The notes beneath the pieces are model-generated. The model was not told the DNA's origin, made no database searches, and was given only the letters and a program-made list of their open reading frames with translations. The translations under genes and the position numbers were made by a program. 64,000 nt of DNA from Sergeia podlipaevii (Eukaryota; Euglenozoa; Kinetoplastea; Trypanosomatida; Trypanosomatidae): contig JASANZ010002235.1 of assembly GCA_030849805.1 (NCBI GenBank), forward strand, positions 1 to 64,000. The letters are read 5' to 3'. Every line of letters begins with the position of its first letter. Within the stretch, counting starts at the first letter, position 1. Positions 30,445-40,721 of this stretch are shown piece after piece.

Positions 30445-31402
30445 CCTTGTCTTTTGAGAGACATGTGGGTACGTATATGGGTGATAGTAAGCAACACCGC
30501 CCTCTCTCTCTTCTTCCACTTGCGGCCTTTTATAATATATCTATATTTGCCAGCAGTTGAGTTGATGCTTACCTGACTATGATTCCTTCAAGGGCGAACT
30601 GTATTTTAGGTAACAAATTTTCTTCCAAAATGCAGAAGTTCAGTTGCTTTCATATCATTAATTAACCAGGAAGTACCACTGACTTCTCTCACGCGACGTA
30701 TGCACACATTCCGCACTGAACATATCTATATCTATATTTATTAGCAACTGCTATACCAGTTATTCATATCTCATTATTTTTTTCTATCTCTTTTTTTTTT
30801 TTTCTCTCTCTCTCGTTTTCACTGGACAAATCTTTGAAGAAAAGGAGGAAGCTATTCTGTAAGGAGAATAGTTTTTGTTTGCTTCTTCTCTCTCCCGCTG
30901 TGTTCTCCCCCTTTTTTTATTTTTTTTTTTTGAAAATTTTTTTGTCTTCTCCAGACTGTTTATTATAAACTAATATATATACTTTCGAACGGGGAGTATC
31001 TACACACTACTATACATTCACGCACGAATCTATTTTTAAAGGGGTTTTTACCTGCATTTTTTTTTTCATGTTTCATTATTGACGGTACTACAAACTTTTT
31101 TTTCTTTGTGTTGTATTTCTTTTTTTTTTGCTCTGTGTTACATATTGTTTAACGATAATATTCGTTGCAGGTATTTTTGTCTCTCTCCACACACGCACAC
31201 ACGCACCTATTCCTCTCGTACAGCAAGGAGGGGGAGGGGGGCGGAGCACTTTGTGTATGTTAAGACACGCATATAAGTAACCATTTAATATATATAGACG
31301 CTCTTTGAACAAAACAACACACGCAAACGTCATTTCTTTCTTTTTTAAAAAATAAAATAAAAAATAAAAATATTTGTACAGATACTCTACATTGCTTGTT
31401 AA
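30445..31402. other. 0.96 kb intergenic region
   Basis: T-rich spacer with a G-rich stretch at about 31227-31243 and no supported gene. A pyrimidine tract at about 31331-31345, an A-rich stretch and an AG at 31380-31381 lie shortly before the next ATG, giving a 5' UTR of about 21 bases. Confidence 0.65.
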
Positions 31403-34400
31403 ATGTCACCACGCTCATGCGGTAGCGGCGGTGCTTCACCGCCATGGCATCACTTAAGACGAGGACCTCGATTTTTTGGCCCGAATTGTGTCTTTCAAAA
31501 AGTTCCAAATTTTCTTCAGATCGATGATGCCAACATTGTGCTCCGCCTTGGAGTTCTGCTCGTGGCGGCAGAGCTCACCTATGGCGTTTCGCTCGGGATT
31601 CGCGCTATGAGGATGAGATGTAGAAGAAAAGAGGAGGAGCGACGGTGCTTTGAGCAGCAGCAGCAGCAAGTTGAACACGCCCTCGCCAAGTTGGAGGGAG
31701 AGGAGGACGCTACAATGATTGAATCTGCTGAAGAGGATACGCAAGAAAGCATTCCACTGTCACGTGCGCATGCCCGACACCCGTCTGACTCACCTCGGCG
31801 AGAAAGGGGGGAGGAGGTTTCCAGACCAGCATCTCCGAGCCCATGTTTCTCGTCGGCATCCGCCATCATGACCCCGTGGGCACGCATACAACACTACTGG
31901 GACCTGACGCAGAGCGCCATCAGTACTGGTATACACAAAGCACCAGGGAAAACAATCGCGATCAAGTCCATCGGCGCCTTCTCCGCCTCTACGGCAGACG
32001 GTATAAGTGGCAAGGACAGACTCACACGTGTTCATGAGTCCTTGCTGGTATTGCCAGAGGACAGCTGCTTTTTTTATGAATCAGCGCCACTTGCACAAGC
32101 GGACAGTGGGATGGACGGCGATACTAACGAGAGCTGGAAAGCAAATGCCGTAGATAATCTTTGGGACACGTTGCACTTGATTTGGGCTGATCGCGTTCGC
32201 TACACTGTCAACACGGATGAAATACGTTCTCTCCTACTTGCCTGTCCTGCGTTTTCAGCGTCGATGGTGGTGTCGTGCTCGCCGTCCCCATATCCTTCGT
32301 CCGTTTCTGGGAGGTCCTCTCCGAAACTGGAGCTCACACAGCAGAGGTGCGAGGTGGCTGCTGCCAACCTGGCGATTATGTGGTTCCTTACTCACCTGCG
32401 CGCCGTGTACGATGCGCTCGTGGTGCGCGGTGACACCAACCGCTGCAGCGACGAGCTTGAGGAGCTGACCACGCACCGCGCTGAACTATACCGACGATTT
32501 ATTGAGCCGACCCTGTCGGCACATACACAGCGACGTTACAACGAAAGGGACTTGACGTCCACCATGGTGTTTGGGAGAAGCTTTATATATGCAACGGCAA
32601 GCAACGCTGATGCACACGGTGATATTCCCACTAGTGGCCAGTTGGCGTGCTCTCCGGCGGGCTGCTGGGCGATCATGACTGCGGCAGAGACGCGGTTGCG
32701 TCGGCTGCACCGTACCATGTCCTTCGGTGCCCTAGTGAGTCTGTTCCGGTATATGTATGCGACATCACACGCCAAGTTAGCCTCCTCCGTTCTGCTGGGC
32801 ATCCTTACTGGCGTGTCATCGAGGGTGGCGGAGACGGGAGTGCAGGCCCGGGAACATGTGAGTACTCTACTTACCCAATACTATGGCAGTGACTCCTCCA
32901 CCTCTTCGGGTGGAAGTAAAGGTTGTATTGGGGGAGAGGAGAGGTCGCTGTCAAATACCTCACCGCCCTGCTCTACTCCCAGCGCTCCTGTTGTGTATCG
33001 AGTCGTTGCGCTATGTTCCTTTGAGCTTGTTCGGCTTGCTATCAACGTGGTGCTCTCTCAAGGCACGCATCAATACATCACCGCAATGGCGTCGCAGCGC
33101 AGGGACTTGGTGAAGGCAGAGGTGTATAACGCCTTGACGCATCTCCCGATGGCCTACTTTGATCTTCATTCATACGACGAGATCGAGGAGATGGTATACT
33201 ACGTCAACGACATGGAAGGTATGGACGTGCATGTGCATCAATTTCTGTACACCGCCGCCACATCGCTTTTGGCGATGAGAGCGGCACTGATGCCTCTTAC
33301 AGGGCGTGCGCGTGCCCTCATAATTGCCTCGGTGGCCGCCTCTCATCTCATTCGCGCTGGTGGGTCCGTCATTGGACGGTGGTATAGACGATGCCAGTCG
33401 GAGGGGACGCTCCCGTGGTTCTTTGCGGATCAGTACGCCGCTGCGATTGCGGGGCAGGAGCTGGATGCGCGCCAGATTGAGGAGAACTTCGAGAGTGCAG
33501 GACGCAAGGATGGTATCATGCTGCGAGGTCTAGAGATTATTGCTGCTCTGCCGCAACTCCGCCCTTACGGCGCGGATGTCGACCTTATGGGGTGGTGGAA
33601 CCAACATGTCTCAGGACTGGGTCGCATGAGCGGCGACCGCACGTTGGTGTGGATTCATCGTCCCCAGGGGAAGCTGCTGCCGGCGCTTGGGAAGGCCTTC
33701 TTATCCCTTACGGACTGGCTCCTCCCCCTCTTAGTGTCCGCCTATGGTGCAGGCTCTAGCACCACTTCCAGATTGAGCGGCAGCAACGCCGCCACCGTGT
33801 CCTTCCATATGATGGCGGGTATGACGGCGGTCGGAGCGGCGGTTGACGTGGGTCTAGATGCACGCCGTGTACTAGACGTGGTGCTGTGCAATGCCTACAA
33901 GGCCAGCGTACTGGAAAATGTCTGCAACCCGCGCTGCTGGGAGGTCAGTGTAGACCCACTCGCCAGGGAGGATGAAGAGGGCAGCAACGAAGGCGGCGGG
34001 GGGAGTGCTGAGACATCTTTTGCTTCCGGTACTGCCGCGATGGATAGCCCAAAGAAGGGCCCCGAAAGTGTCATGGCATCGTACGAGTATACAGTGCGCC
34101 GAGTGGTGCTGCACGATGTCCAGTTTCGCTATCCATCGGCTCCTACGGTGGACGTCTTCCACACGCCTCTCTCCGCAAACATTCTTCTGCAAGACCCAGA
34201 GACCGGCGTTGGCAAGCTGGTGTGCCTAGCTGGGCCGAGCGGCTGTGGTAAGTCCACTGTACTGAGCCTCCTGCTGGGACTTTACACTGATTACTTTAAC
34301 AGCTCTTCAGGAGCTTCCCACGCAGACCCCCTTAGTCAGCGAGGCATATCTACAGATGATTCTGAGGAGGGGAAGTCGCCTTTTGAGAGGCAGCAGGGTC

Positions 34401-35080
34401 CACCACGTGTGGAGCTGGAGCTCGTGTACAGTACACCGCTGCGAGGCCCAGGTGACCACTCTGGTGTCTCTACGCTGCTTCCGTCACCATTGACCTCACG
34501 TAAAGCACCATCACCTTCTACGACCGACACAGCAGCAGCAGTATTAGCGGATGAGTCAGCTATTTTGTTGCCTGTGCACTCGATACTCCCCGCGATGTTG
34601 CGCAGACGTCTTTTTAGTTATGTGCCGCAGCAGCCTAGCATCTTCCCTGGTGCCACCATCGCACACAACATATCCCTAGACGGCTACGTGTCTCTTGAGG
34701 AGCAAAAGCTTCTTCATCGAGCCCAGCTCTGCGCTGATCTTGCGTACTGTGATTACATCCACAAGTTTCCTCAAGGACTTTTAACTCCGATTGGTGACTC
34801 TTCTTCTCCGTGGTCAGCGGGTGGCGGCGTTGGTGGGGCGGTGCGGCTCAGCGGAGGCCAAGCGCAGCGACTGATGGTGGCGCGTGCGCTCTACCGTGGC
34901 GGTGGGGTGCTGCTCATGGATGAGCCGACGGCTAACTTAGATAGCGAAACGCGCGCCGCGGTGATGCGAGAGTGGCGTCAGTTGCTTGCCAATGGGACTA
35001 TAAAGGGCATACTCTGTGTCACACACGATGAAGCCGTTATTGCTGCTGCCGATGAAGTAGTGAGGATTGGAGAGAAGTGA
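31403..35080 (+). CDS. ABC half-transporter-like protein with canonical ATPase motifs
   Basis: A 1225-residue protein with a diverged membrane part and one C-terminal nucleotide-binding domain. Hydrophobic stretches lie near 46-68, 458-475, 540-555, 637-655 and 772-785. The LTHLPMAYFDLHSYDEIEE segment resembles the coupling region of ABCB-type exporters. The ATPase domain is complete: Walker A GPSGCGKST (Lys950), Q-loop Gln1076 in SYVPQQP, signature LSGGQ (1149-1153), Walker B LLMDEP (Asp1173, Glu1174) and H-switch His1208. About 126 residues separate the Walker A Lys from the Q-loop, roughly three times the usual spacing, because of a Ser-rich insertion. The next gene is a diverged paralog with defective motifs, so the two may work as a pair. 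Substrate and membrane are unknown. Confidence 0.82.
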   Translation: MSPRSCGSGGASPPWHHLRRGPRFFGPNCVFQKVPNFLQIDDANIVLRLGVLLVAAELTYGVSLGIRAMRMRCRRKEEERRCFEQQQQQVEHALAKLEGEEDATMIESAEEDTQESIPLSRAHARHPSDSPRRERGEEVSRPASPSPCFSSASAIMTPWARIQHYWDLTQSAISTGIHKAPGKTIAIKSIGAFSASTADGISGKDRLTRVHESLLVLPEDSCFFYESAPLAQADSGMDGDTNESWKANAVDNLWDTLHLIWADRVRYTVNTDEIRSLLLACPAFSASMVVSCSPSPYPSSVSGRSSPKLELTQQRCEVAAANLAIMWFLTHLRAVYDALVVRGDTNRCSDELEELTTHRAELYRRFIEPTLSAHTQRRYNERDLTSTMVFGRSFIYATASNADAHGDIPTSGQLACSPAGCWAIMTAAETRLRRLHRTMSFGALVSLFRYMYATSHAKLASSVLLGILTGVSSRVAETGVQAREHVSTLLTQYYGSDSSTSSGGSKGCIGGEERSLSNTSPPCSTPSAPVVYRVVALCSFELVRLAINVVLSQGTHQYITAMASQRRDLVKAEVYNALTHLPMAYFDLHSYDEIEEMVYYVNDMEGMDVHVHQFLYTAATSLLAMRAALMPLTGRARALIIASVAASHLIRAGGSVIGRWYRRCQSEGTLPWFFADQYAAAIAGQELDARQIEENFESAGRKDGIMLRGLEIIAALPQLRPYGADVDLMGWWNQHVSGLGRMSGDRTLVWIHRPQGKLLPALGKAFLSLTDWLLPLLVSAYGAGSSTTSRLSGSNAATVSFHMMAGMTAVGAAVDVGLDARRVLDVVLCNAYKASVLENVCNPRCWEVSVDPLAREDEEGSNEGGGGSAETSFASGTAAMDSPKKGPESVMASYEYTVRRVVLHDVQFRYPSAPTVDVFHTPLSANILLQDPETGVGKLVCLAGPSGCGKSTVLSLLLGLYTDYFNSSSGASHADPLSQRGISTDDSEEGKSPFERQQGPPRVELELVYSTPLRGPGDHSGVSTLLPSPLTSRKAPSPSTTDTAAAVLADESAILLPVHSILPAMLRRRLFSYVPQQPSIFPGATIAHNISLDGYVSLEEQKLLHRAQLCADLAYCDYIHKFPQGLLTPIGDSSSPWSAGGGVGGAVRLSGGQAQRLMVARALYRGGGVLLMDEPTANLDSETRAAVMREWRQLLANGTIKGILCVTHDEAVIAAADEVVRIGEK

Positions 35081-36497
35081 GAGAAAAGGGGAGGGGGGNA
35101 CGGGAGTGATGACGTTGAGAAAAAAAAAATAGAGGTAAGCTTGGGTTCTCGTGCCGTATGATAGCGAGGAGTATATGCGTAAGGATGTGCAGCGTCAGCG
35201 CACCTCTGTATATATGCGTAGAGGTAAGTATAATGTTACCCACACGATTTGCATATATATATATATTTATGTACTCCACTTTCTTTTTTCTCGCATGCTT
35301 TCACATGTTTCTCAAAATAAAACCTCGCTATTTTTTTTTCGTTTTCAGCCTATCTATATTTTACATTTTCTTGTGTTTGTGTCTGTGTGTGTGTGTGTGT
35401 GTGTTTGAGTTTTAATGTGCTCAGTGGCAACTTGGATTGTTGTATAGACGATTCACACTGTTCTTTTTCTCTTTTAAATACATGTTGGAGAGAGATAGCT
35501 TTGATAGACCGTTTCAGCGTAATTTTTTTTCTTTTTCCTCTTTGAGAATAGCATATAACATAAAAAAAAAGGATTAATAGTGATAAAAACAATAACAATG
35601 AAGAGGTGCATATATTGCCTAGTACGTGGAGGCCTTATTCAGCCGTCGGTGCTTCTCTATTCCTCTCATTATTTTTCTTTTTGATGTTCGATATATTTGC
35701 ATAAACAATCTAATTTTATGTTTGCTGTTCTATCCGCTTTTTTTTTTCTTCCTTTTAAAAAACAGTTTATATATTAGTAGAGTTCATAAGCATAGGTACC
35801 TGCATATACACACATATACTCGGTACGAAAAAGCAAACAAAACAGAGCTGAGTTGCCGCGATCGTGCACGTGTAGTGTGCCGTTTTCTAGGATATACATT
35901 TTAGAGATTAGTTTGTCTTTGAGTCAATTCTCTTCTATTTTTTTTTTTCTTCTCTCTCGTAAGAGTTATCAATAAGAATAGTAAAAAAAAAGGCATAAAA
36001 AACATTTAAAAGAAGTAAAAGAAAAAGAGAAGGTAGTCCAAAGGCTCCACAGGTGCTTCGCGACGGGTTACTCTAGCTGTATTGTCTGTAGTGTATTGTT
36101 TCCACACGCCTTTTCCATTTTTTTTTATTCTCTTCTTTTTTAGTATTACTTTGGTTATTTTGACCAGTTTTTATTTTTATTTTTAAACGTTACAGACGAG
36201 GGGAGAAGGAAGCAAACACGGATTGCGCTTTTGTTTTACCATTTTTTTTTTTTAAAAGAAAAGTGAAGTTCGCACTCGAAGCAGCGTTTTCTTATATCAT
36301 TATTTTTTTTTCTCTCATTTCTTTATACACAACGAGTGTGTGTGTGTGTGTGTGATAGAGAGGAGCCTTTTTCCTTTTTTTGCTGTTGTTGAAAATTTTT
36401 GTTTAGATCTTCTTTGTTTTTGATTTTGATTTTTATTTATTCTTATTTATTCTAGTTTTTTTTTTTTTTTTTAAAACTGATTGCTCCAAGAATTATC
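35081..36497. other. 1.4 kb intergenic region
   Basis: AT-rich spacer with G runs just after the stop codon, one undetermined base (35099), TG repeats at 35384-35404 and 36336-36354, and many T tracts. A T tract at 36456-36472 and an AG at 36489-36490 are the probable splice acceptor for the second ABC gene, with a 5' UTR of only about 7 bases. No supported gene. Confidence 0.65.
35099..35099. other. Undetermined base (N)
   Basis: A single N follows a run of six G just after the stop codon of the first ABC gene. It most likely marks an assembly or base-calling problem in a homopolymer and does not affect any reading frame. Confidence 0.98.
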
Positions 36498-39400
36498 ATG
36501 GAGAGTGCAGGAGGGCCAGGTAACTCGAAGGTGGTTGCGCCACCAGCATTCCCATTGCAGTCCGTACGCAGTTTGCTTTCTAGCAGCTCTCGCTTTGCAT
36601 CTCATGCTACCTCATGGATCTACAGCCGTGCCACCTTCAGCTTCCTTGGCTCTGGCTCTGATGCACCGTCTGCACTCGATGCCAGTCTTGTTATTTACCT
36701 GGGAACTGCTCTACTGGCAGTGGAAACTACAAGAGCTGTGCGCAGCGTTCATGCGCAGGTGAACAAGTATTGCGCGGAGCAGCGAGTCTTCAACGCACCC
36801 ATCGCATCCGCAGCAAACATGAAGGCGGCTTTGGATGGGACTGCCACCACAGAGGGAGGGGAAGAGGGGGCCAGTGAAGACTTGTCCCGAGGGGATTCTG
36901 AGGACGCTCAAGCCGCAGAGGCAGCCGGCAACAGAGCCACCCCCGCGGTGCTGGTGCAGTACTGGGCTCAGATAGAGCGTACTATTTTACTTGCGCCGCG
37001 CTTGCCACTGCCCGCATCACTTCCAGCTCGCACGGTTGCGTTTGAGCCTGGGGAAGAAGTGTGGAGAGAGAAAAACAAAGATGTTGTTGAGGAGGGAGAC
37101 ACGCATAAAGCAAACCGTGATGAGGGGGAGGGCGATGGAGCAGAACAGTCGGCGGGCGGTCGGAAGCACACGCCCACGTGGCAAGACCTGGCACCATACA
37201 AGTCCACCAGCGTCTCTCTCGTTTTCTCTTTCTTCTCTTCCAGATACAGAGAGAAGGGTCGGCGACTTCTTGAAAATGTCGGTGATGCGTCAGCAGGTGG
37301 GTGTGGAAGCAACGGATTTTGCTTGCCGGTGCGCGGGTGTTTCCTGTATATGCAGCTGCCTTTCACCTCCCGCAATATGCTCTCCCGGCGCGGGAGTTCG
37401 CGCGGCCTGAGCGGTATTTCGCCACTTCCCACCTCACAATCGACGGAGTCTGATATGGCCAGTGGCGTGTCCGGGATGAAACGGGGTCCGTTGTGGCTTG
37501 TGCCAGATCCGTTGACCGACTATGAAGTGTCTCATACGTGGGAGGCTATCTTTCTTGTCTGGACCGGGTCCGTTGACGTTAATCTCAACATCCGCGAGGT
37601 GCGCAAGCTGTTGATCGAAGCCACCCCACCCGCTTTCAGCGCGAGGTTGGTTGGTTCGCCAGAACGAGGACCGAGCACGGAGGACTATGCAAGTGTGTGC
37701 CTCGCTATGATGTGGTACTGTGTGCAGCTCAAGGCGGTTTATCAGTCTCTGGTGGTACATGAGGATGTGGAGCGATGTGAAAGTGAACTGGAGGAGCTGC
37801 GCACTTACGCGAGCACGTTGTTTCGAAAGTGCATCCCCCGTTGGCCTGATGCGGAGCGGATGTCCGCGCTCACCCCATATGCACTGAGTAGCCGACAAGT
37901 CGTGTGCTTCGTGCGTGGCTGCTGGGCTGCATTGAGTGCGGTCCACGCAGAGCTGGTATCTCTTCGAGCGCGCATGAGCATCCGCAGCGTGTATTCCTTG
38001 GCCAAGTACATGTACGCTTCTTCGGGCTCCAAGTACGCGGCGGCAGGGCTGATTGCGGTGCTCACCACGCTGCTGTCGCGTGTGTCCAGCATAGGCAGAG
38101 TGGCGCGCGGCTACATCAACGATGCCGTCAATATGCATATAGACGGACCAGCTGATACCGCAGATACTGACAGCGGGTCTCCTACTGATACGTCGCTCAC
38201 TGCGAGCCCTCACATCATTACTCTTTGCCTGTTTGAGCTCCTCCGCTTTACGCTCAACTATGCGCTGCAGAAAACAACCAACGAGTTCATCTCCTTCACA
38301 GCCGCCAGCCGTAGCGAGGCTGTTACGCGACAGCTCTACGAGGCCTTTGCCAACACCCCACTCGATTTCTTTGACTACCACACGTACGATGAGGTGGAGC
38401 AGATCCTCTACTACGTAGGGGACATGGAAGGGGTCGATGTGCAGGTGCATCAGTACGTCTTTGACGCAGCGGATGCACTGTGGTCCTTGTACGGGTCCAT
38501 CTCGCAACTCAAGCACAGCGCGGCGATGTCGGACGAGGGGAGTCAAGCAGGCGGCGGCAGCACAGGCTCACGTGCACTTATGCTTGCAGTTGCGACCGTC
38601 ATGTTACCGCAATGTATACGCGGAGTGAGTGGCTTCGTGCAGCGCCGATATCAAATGTTGCTGCGTGAGGGGTACTTGCAGTGGATATCGCCCCCGCGAC
38701 TTGCAGACTGTGAGGAGGAAGATGATGAGCAAGGCAACGATGGCGGCTTTGGTGGTGAAGGACTGCTGTTGAAGGGGATGGAGATCATTGCGCTTGTGCA
38801 CCAGCTGAGGCCGTACGGCGCGGACAGACGCCTTGTGCGTGCGTGGAATCAATATTCACAAGCCAAGTACCGCCGCGCAGTTAACTTTATGGACGGCGGT
38901 GACGGTACGGACGCTGGCAGCCGCCACCATCACACTAATGGAGAAGCACCGGCCGCCTCCTCTATTTCAGGGCAGCGCTGGCATGGTGGGGAGGCAGACG
39001 AGGAGCAAGACGAACGCTACATATGGAACAACATTCGCCTGCTTCTATCTCTTCCACATGGAAAGGTCATCCCCGGCGTAGGGAACGCGCTCCTCTCGAT
39101 GGCGGAGTGGCTGCTTCCCCTCATTGCTACTTCGTACGGTGCCAAGTGGTGTCGTCTCAACGGCCTGGGTGTCTTTGCCCTTCAGGACAGCATCGATGCA
39201 GTGGAGCGCGGCCTTGGTGTTGTGACGGATGGGTATGACCTCATCGGAATGGTGCTGGCTAATGCGTATAAGGCAGCGGTGCTGGAACGTGTGCTGGATC
39301 GGGCTTCCTGGGAGGGCTCTTCGCACGGTGGACGCCCTGTAGTGGTTGTGGGTAGCACAGAGGATCGAAGCACTCGTCTTCCTAATTCCCCGAAGGCGCA

Positions 39401-40721
39401 ACGTGCTCTTGCACTTGAGGCTAAAGCTGAAGATGATGCTGCTGCTGTTGCCGAGGCGCCAGTGCACAGTGATATGGGCGACGTTGCCGTCAGCGAACAC
39501 GACGGAAAGAAGCGACTCACGATGACATCCGCCGCCACCACCCGCGTCGACTACACCAGTGAGAACTTCTACGCCTATATGGTGGCTACTGCAATACACA
39601 TTGAACACTTGCAGTACCGCTACGCCTCCGCGCCGACGGTGAGCGTGTTTAGTCGCCCGCTGAACTTCACGCTACAACTACGTGATGCCGGTGGCAAGGG
39701 GAGATTCATCTGCATTTCCGGTCCTGCCAGCAGTGGCAGAAGCACGCTGCTCACCTTACTACTCGGTCTCTACACGTGCTACCCCGCGGATCACCCGAAC
39801 GCGCGCATCACGTTTGATTTTGCCGCCCGTGGACGCCCGGCGTGGTGGTCGTGGGCAGCGGCTCGTCGGCTGCGGCGCCGGCAGCGCAGGATGGAGCTGG
39901 ACCCGCGTGGCCAGCGCCGACTCCGGTTTGACAGCGAGGACGCGCTTCACTCTGTCTTCTCCTCGCGTCGTGATTTTGGTTTGTTGGGCTCTGCACCGCT
40001 TTCTCCCCTGGGGCCCTCGCACGAGGACGATAGAAACGGCGCCTTCTATTCGAGTCGAATTGACCTGCAGCGAGGGGTGTCCTATGGGGCACTGCAGGAT
40101 GTACCCAGCCCTGGGGAGCACGATGCCGAGGAGGACCCCGACGATGTCGCGGACGAGCTAGAGAAGAACGAGCAAGCACTGCTTCCTTTGACCATGCCCT
40201 CTGTGGACCTTGGCCTTATCCCTGTTGATATACTGCGTAGACGCCTCTTTAGCTATGTGCCAGAGCACCCAACTTTGATCAGCGGTGCCACGATTGCGCA
40301 GAATATCGCACTTACCAGTCAAGCTGCTCTTGCACGTGCTGCCACGCTCGCCCGCGTAGAGCAATGCGCTGAGCTTGCGCAGTGTCTCTTTGTTGCTGAT
40401 TTCCCGCTCGGTGTGATGACGCGTGTCTGCGACACAGCGCCGGGGTGGGGTGGAGGCGGCGCGGGCAGCGCGGGGTCTCGAAGTAGCGTGAGGCTCAACG
40501 CGGATCAACTGCAGCGGCTGATGATTGCGCGCGCGTTGTTTCATGGCGGTGATGTACTTCTTTTAGATGAGCCTACAGTCGGGGTGAACGCCGACACGGT
40601 CACTGCACTTGGGGAAACCTGGCGGCGTCTTCTTAAGCACGGCATACTGAAGGGGGTTGTGTGTGTGACGCAGGAGCCTCTGCTGCACGCACTCGCGGAT
40701 GAAACGATAGCGCTTGAATAG
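36498..40721 (+). CDS. ABC half-transporter-like paralog with degenerate ATPase motifs
   Basis: A 1407-residue protein clearly related to the preceding one. Both share LxxLRPYGAD, YxxxxxxPxxFxDxHxYDExE, GDMEG or NDMEG followed by DVxVHQ, and the RRRLFSYVPxxP segment. Its C-terminal ATPase domain is altered at nearly every catalytic position. Walker A reads GPASSGRST, with Arg1081 for Lys. The Q-loop Gln is Glu1256 (SYVPEHP). The signature is LNADQ (1333-1337) instead of LSGGQ, and the H-switch is Gln1392 (CVTQEP). Walker B keeps Asp1357 and Glu1358 (LLLDEP). A long Arg-rich insertion separates Walker A from the Q-loop. The frame is open with no decay, so the gene is under selection for something other than normal ATP hydrolysis, perhaps as the regulatory half of a heterodimer. 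Confidence 0.82.
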   Translation: MESAGGPGNSKVVAPPAFPLQSVRSLLSSSSRFASHATSWIYSRATFSFLGSGSDAPSALDASLVIYLGTALLAVETTRAVRSVHAQVNKYCAEQRVFNAPIASAANMKAALDGTATTEGGEEGASEDLSRGDSEDAQAAEAAGNRATPAVLVQYWAQIERTILLAPRLPLPASLPARTVAFEPGEEVWREKNKDVVEEGDTHKANRDEGEGDGAEQSAGGRKHTPTWQDLAPYKSTSVSLVFSFFSSRYREKGRRLLENVGDASAGGCGSNGFCLPVRGCFLYMQLPFTSRNMLSRRGSSRGLSGISPLPTSQSTESDMASGVSGMKRGPLWLVPDPLTDYEVSHTWEAIFLVWTGSVDVNLNIREVRKLLIEATPPAFSARLVGSPERGPSTEDYASVCLAMMWYCVQLKAVYQSLVVHEDVERCESELEELRTYASTLFRKCIPRWPDAERMSALTPYALSSRQVVCFVRGCWAALSAVHAELVSLRARMSIRSVYSLAKYMYASSGSKYAAAGLIAVLTTLLSRVSSIGRVARGYINDAVNMHIDGPADTADTDSGSPTDTSLTASPHIITLCLFELLRFTLNYALQKTTNEFISFTAASRSEAVTRQLYEAFANTPLDFFDYHTYDEVEQILYYVGDMEGVDVQVHQYVFDAADALWSLYGSISQLKHSAAMSDEGSQAGGGSTGSRALMLAVATVMLPQCIRGVSGFVQRRYQMLLREGYLQWISPPRLADCEEEDDEQGNDGGFGGEGLLLKGMEIIALVHQLRPYGADRRLVRAWNQYSQAKYRRAVNFMDGGDGTDAGSRHHHTNGEAPAASSISGQRWHGGEADEEQDERYIWNNIRLLLSLPHGKVIPGVGNALLSMAEWLLPLIATSYGAKWCRLNGLGVFALQDSIDAVERGLGVVTDGYDLIGMVLANAYKAAVLERVLDRASWEGSSHGGRPVVVVGSTEDRSTRLPNSPKAQRALALEAKAEDDAAAVAEAPVHSDMGDVAVSEHDGKKRLTMTSAATTRVDYTSENFYAYMVATAIHIEHLQYRYASAPTVSVFSRPLNFTLQLRDAGGKGRFICISGPASSGRSTLLTLLLGLYTCYPADHPNARITFDFAARGRPAWWSWAAARRLRRRQRRMELDPRGQRRLRFDSEDALHSVFSSRRDFGLLGSAPLSPLGPSHEDDRNGAFYSSRIDLQRGVSYGALQDVPSPGEHDAEEDPDDVADELEKNEQALLPLTMPSVDLGLIPVDILRRRLFSYVPEHPTLISGATIAQNIALTSQAALARAATLARVEQCAELAQCLFVADFPLGVMTRVCDTAPGWGGGGAGSAGSRSSVRLNADQLQRLMIARALFHGGDVLLLDEPTVGVNADTVTALGETWRRLLKHGILKGVVCVTQEPLLHALADETIALE

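Noticed and set aside
37434..38546. 370-residue open frame on the minus strand
   Set aside because: It lies wholly inside the second ABC gene, whose + strand frame carries recognisable domains. Antisense frames this long are common over G+C-rich trypanosomatid genes and this one shows no motif.
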